This document shows, one piece after another, positions 62,394 to 64,000 of a DNA stretch of 64,000 bases (its first letter is position 1; every line of letters begins with the position of its first letter). Both the position numbers and the translations under genes were made by a program. The stretch spans positions 54,441 to 118,440 of the forward strand of contig NZ_JAHXZM010000008.1 of the NCBI RefSeq assembly GCF_019429535.1. The letters run 5' to 3'. The DNA comes from Sphingomonas citricola (GTDB lineage Bacteria; Pseudomonadota; Alphaproteobacteria; Sphingomonadales; Sphingomonadaceae). The notes beneath the pieces are model-generated. The model searched no databases and was not told the origin of the DNA. It was given only the letters and a program-made list of their open reading frames with translations.

Positions 62394-63278
62394 ATGCCGA
62401 CCACACGCCCGCAGTTCGCCAGCTTCTGGCGCGGCACGCTGTCACCCTTCGAACAGGCCTGCCTGCGTTCCTTCGTGAATGACGGCAACCACATCACCTT
62501 GTACAGCTACGAACCGCTGGCCGGCGTGCCCGACGGTGTTGCCACGGCCGATGCGCGCGACATCGCGCCGGAGGCGTCGGCGAGCCGTTTCCTCTACAAA
62601 GGCAAAGCCGACCTCAGTCATTTCTCCGACTACTTCCGCTACAATTTGTCGATGAAGAGCGACAGCATCTGGATCGATACCGATCTGCTGCTGGTCGCGC
62701 CCTTCCCTACCGACCTGCCCGCCACGATCGTCGCGAAGGAAAGCGACACGCTGATCTGCCCGGCGATCCTGCGGCTGGAACGCGGTGACCCCCGGCTGCC
62801 GCAGCTAGTCGCCGCGACCGAGGGCAAGATGGATCGCAATCTGGTTTGGGCGGAAACTGGCCCCAAGCTGATGACCACGGTGTTCGACGGCGATGCGATC
62901 ATGCGCCAGGCGCTGCCACCGCGAATGTTCTTCCCGATCCCGCACGAGGAATTCTGGCGCGCCTTCGTTCCGGCGGAACGCGACTGGTGCGAGCGCACCA
63001 CGCAGGGCGCCGTGGGTGTGCACCTGTGGAACAACATCGTCACGGCACTAGGATATTGGAAGGCGCTGGCGCCGCCCGTCGGATCGTACCTCCATCACCG
63101 CTTCGGGCAGGATGGCTCGCTTGATCTCTTCGCGGGCTGCTACCCGGCGAATGTCATGGAACGGATGGTGGAGAATTACCGCTTCCGCCTGAACGGCGAG
63201 GGCGTGGGGTTCGGCGCGATCGTGCGGCAGGCACTACCCAGCATCAAGCGCTCGTGGCGTTACCGCTTCGGCGATTGA
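62394..63278 (+). CDS. Glycosyltransferase with DXD motif (GT32/capsular type)
   Basis: 294 residues. DLSHFSDYFRYNLSM followed by SIWIDTDLLLVAPF gives the DXD motif of metal-dependent GT-A enzymes of the GT32/OCH1-like kind found in capsule clusters; a conserved HLWNN lies further on. No signal peptide or membrane helix. It follows the autokinase gene by 81 bp on the same strand and is the last gene of the export block, converging on the RgpF-like gene. The sugar transferred is unknown. Confidence 0.88.
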   Translation: MPTTRPQFASFWRGTLSPFEQACLRSFVNDGNHITLYSYEPLAGVPDGVATADARDIAPEASASRFLYKGKADLSHFSDYFRYNLSMKSDSIWIDTDLLLVAPFPTDLPATIVAKESDTLICPAILRLERGDPRLPQLVAATEGKMDRNLVWAETGPKLMTTVFDGDAIMRQALPPRMFFPIPHEEFWRAFVPAERDWCERTTQGAVGVHLWNNIVTALGYWKALAPPVGSYLHHRFGQDGSLDLFAGCYPANVMERMVENYRFRLNGEGVGFGAIVRQALPSIKRSWRYRFGD

Positions 63279-63339
63279 CGTAGCAGCATCCGGTCGACCG
63301 GCGGAGCCGAGGCTTGGCGGCTCCACCCCCGATGTTGGG

Positions 63340-64000
63340 CTACAGCAATCGCAGGTGCGTCTTGGCGATGATCCGGTCGAGGTCGGCCGGCGTGTCGACC
63401 GACTCCATTTCCGCCGGATTGGAGAAAAATGCCGGGGCGGCGATCTTGGTCCAGGTAAAGCCGGCGTGTTCGGCGACAAATAGGATCAGGCGCTCGATCG
63501 CGTGCTGATTGGTCCAGATCGTCTGACCCTTTTCCGGCGGGAAATCGTCAAAAGTCAGATCGGCGTCGATCAACGGTTTCAACGCTGCTCCCCGCGCCCA
63601 AAACATCGAGCCCGAGGGGAAATCGAGCACGTGCTGGTCGGTCAGCGCGATCCCCATCCGCTTGGCGAGCGGTTGTCCGAAGCGGAAATTGCCGTCCCAG
63701 TGCAGGCAGTCGCGCACGCCTTCGAAATGCTGGCACATGACGACGCCCATGTCGGGATGGCGATTGAACAGATCCACCACCGAACGCACGATGTCAGGTG
63801 TTCCCGCCAGCGTCCCGGCCAGCGTGTCGCGCCACGCGTCGCCGATCGTGCCGGTCAGCGTTTTCTTGCCCTGCAGGATCAGCACCAGCTCGTAGCGCGC
63901 GTAAACGTCGCGCAGCGTCACGAATTTCGGCGCGATATCGCGACCGCGATTGGGGGCGATCCTAACCTCCACCTGCCCGCCGGACCAGTCGGCGAACTCG
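63340..64000 (-). CDS. RgpF-like rhamnan synthesis protein, C-terminal part (5' end outside window)
   Basis: The frame is open to the right edge on the minus strand, so only the last 220 residues are seen. The VRIAPNRGRDIAPKFV block, YELVLILQGKKTLTG and VLDFPSGSMFWARGAALKPL are typical of the rhamnan synthesis protein F family, which adds rhamnose or related sugars to surface polysaccharide. It fits with the rfb operon in the same window. The last residues (DRIIAKTHLRLL) lie 61 bp from the convergent glycosyltransferase. Confidence 0.88.
   Translation of the reverse strand, partial: EFADWSGGQVEVRIAPNRGRDIAPKFVTLRDVYARYELVLILQGKKTLTGTIGDAWRDTLAGTLAGTPDIVRSVVDLFNRHPDMGVVMCQHFEGVRDCLHWDGNFRFGQPLAKRMGIALTDQHVLDFPSGSMFWARGAALKPLIDADLTFDDFPPEKGQTIWTNQHAIERLILFVAEHAGFTWTKIAAPAFFSNPAEMESVDTPADLDRIIAKTHLRLL

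Overview
The window reads as one chromosomal stretch of an alphaproteobacterium of the sphingomonad type (Sphingomonas or a close relative). The grounds are a high G+C core, large sphingomonad-style TonB-dependent receptors, an alphaproteobacterial curli operon with a CsgH-like gene, an entericidin/CsbD stress block, and polysaccharide export genes of the Wza/Wzc type next to a dTDP-rhamnose operon. These assignments rest on recognised motifs, since no database search was possible.

Layout. 1-4.9 kb: the 3' part of a siderophore-type TonB receptor and a complete 1039-residue TonB receptor, followed by two tandem terminators. 5.1-8.5 kb: three exported proteins of unknown role. 8.6-14.5 kb: two short-chain dehydrogenases, a DJ-1/PfpI protein, a 46-residue entericidin-like lipoprotein, and a compact minus-strand operon (CsbD-like, triple-PAS LuxR regulator, small charged protein, membrane protein) that looks like a stress-response unit. 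15.1-22.5 kb: a 2469-residue autotransporter. 22.8-26.1 kb: galU, a lone tyrosine recombinase and an AraC-type regulator. 26.2-30.6 kb: a curli operon in the order csgF, csgG, large curlin, small curlin, proline-rich exported protein, CsgH-like protein. 30.7-34.8 kb: an alcohol dehydrogenase, an unknown membrane protein, an aldo/keto reductase and a frameshifted dehydrogenase.

34.8-52.0 kb looks like an acquired island. It opens with about 600 bp of very A+T-rich DNA, its genes are visibly poorer in G+C than the core, and it ends in decayed IS3- and IS5-type elements beside a tRNA-Gly gene. It holds a heparinase II/III protein, purU, three glycosyltransferases, a CapK/PaaK-like enzyme, a hexapeptide acyltransferase, a Wzy-like polymerase, a Wzx-like flippase, a predicted secreted beta-helix protein and a nucleotide-sugar dehydrogenase. 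That is most of a surface-polysaccharide pathway.

52.6-64 kb returns to core composition: a 43-residue membrane peptide, the rfbCBDA operon for dTDP-L-rhamnose, then a plus-strand export block (membrane-anchored repeat protein, second Wzy-like protein, Wza-like lipoprotein, Wzc-like tyrosine autokinase, glycosyltransferase). An RgpF-like rhamnan-synthesis gene runs off the right edge. GalU, the rfb operon and the nucleotide-sugar dehydrogenase would supply sugar donors. The island and the 56.5-63.3 kb block would assemble, polymerise and export one or two polysaccharides. Curli fibres and the giant autotransporter add further surface structures, so the window is dominated by cell-surface and biofilm functions.
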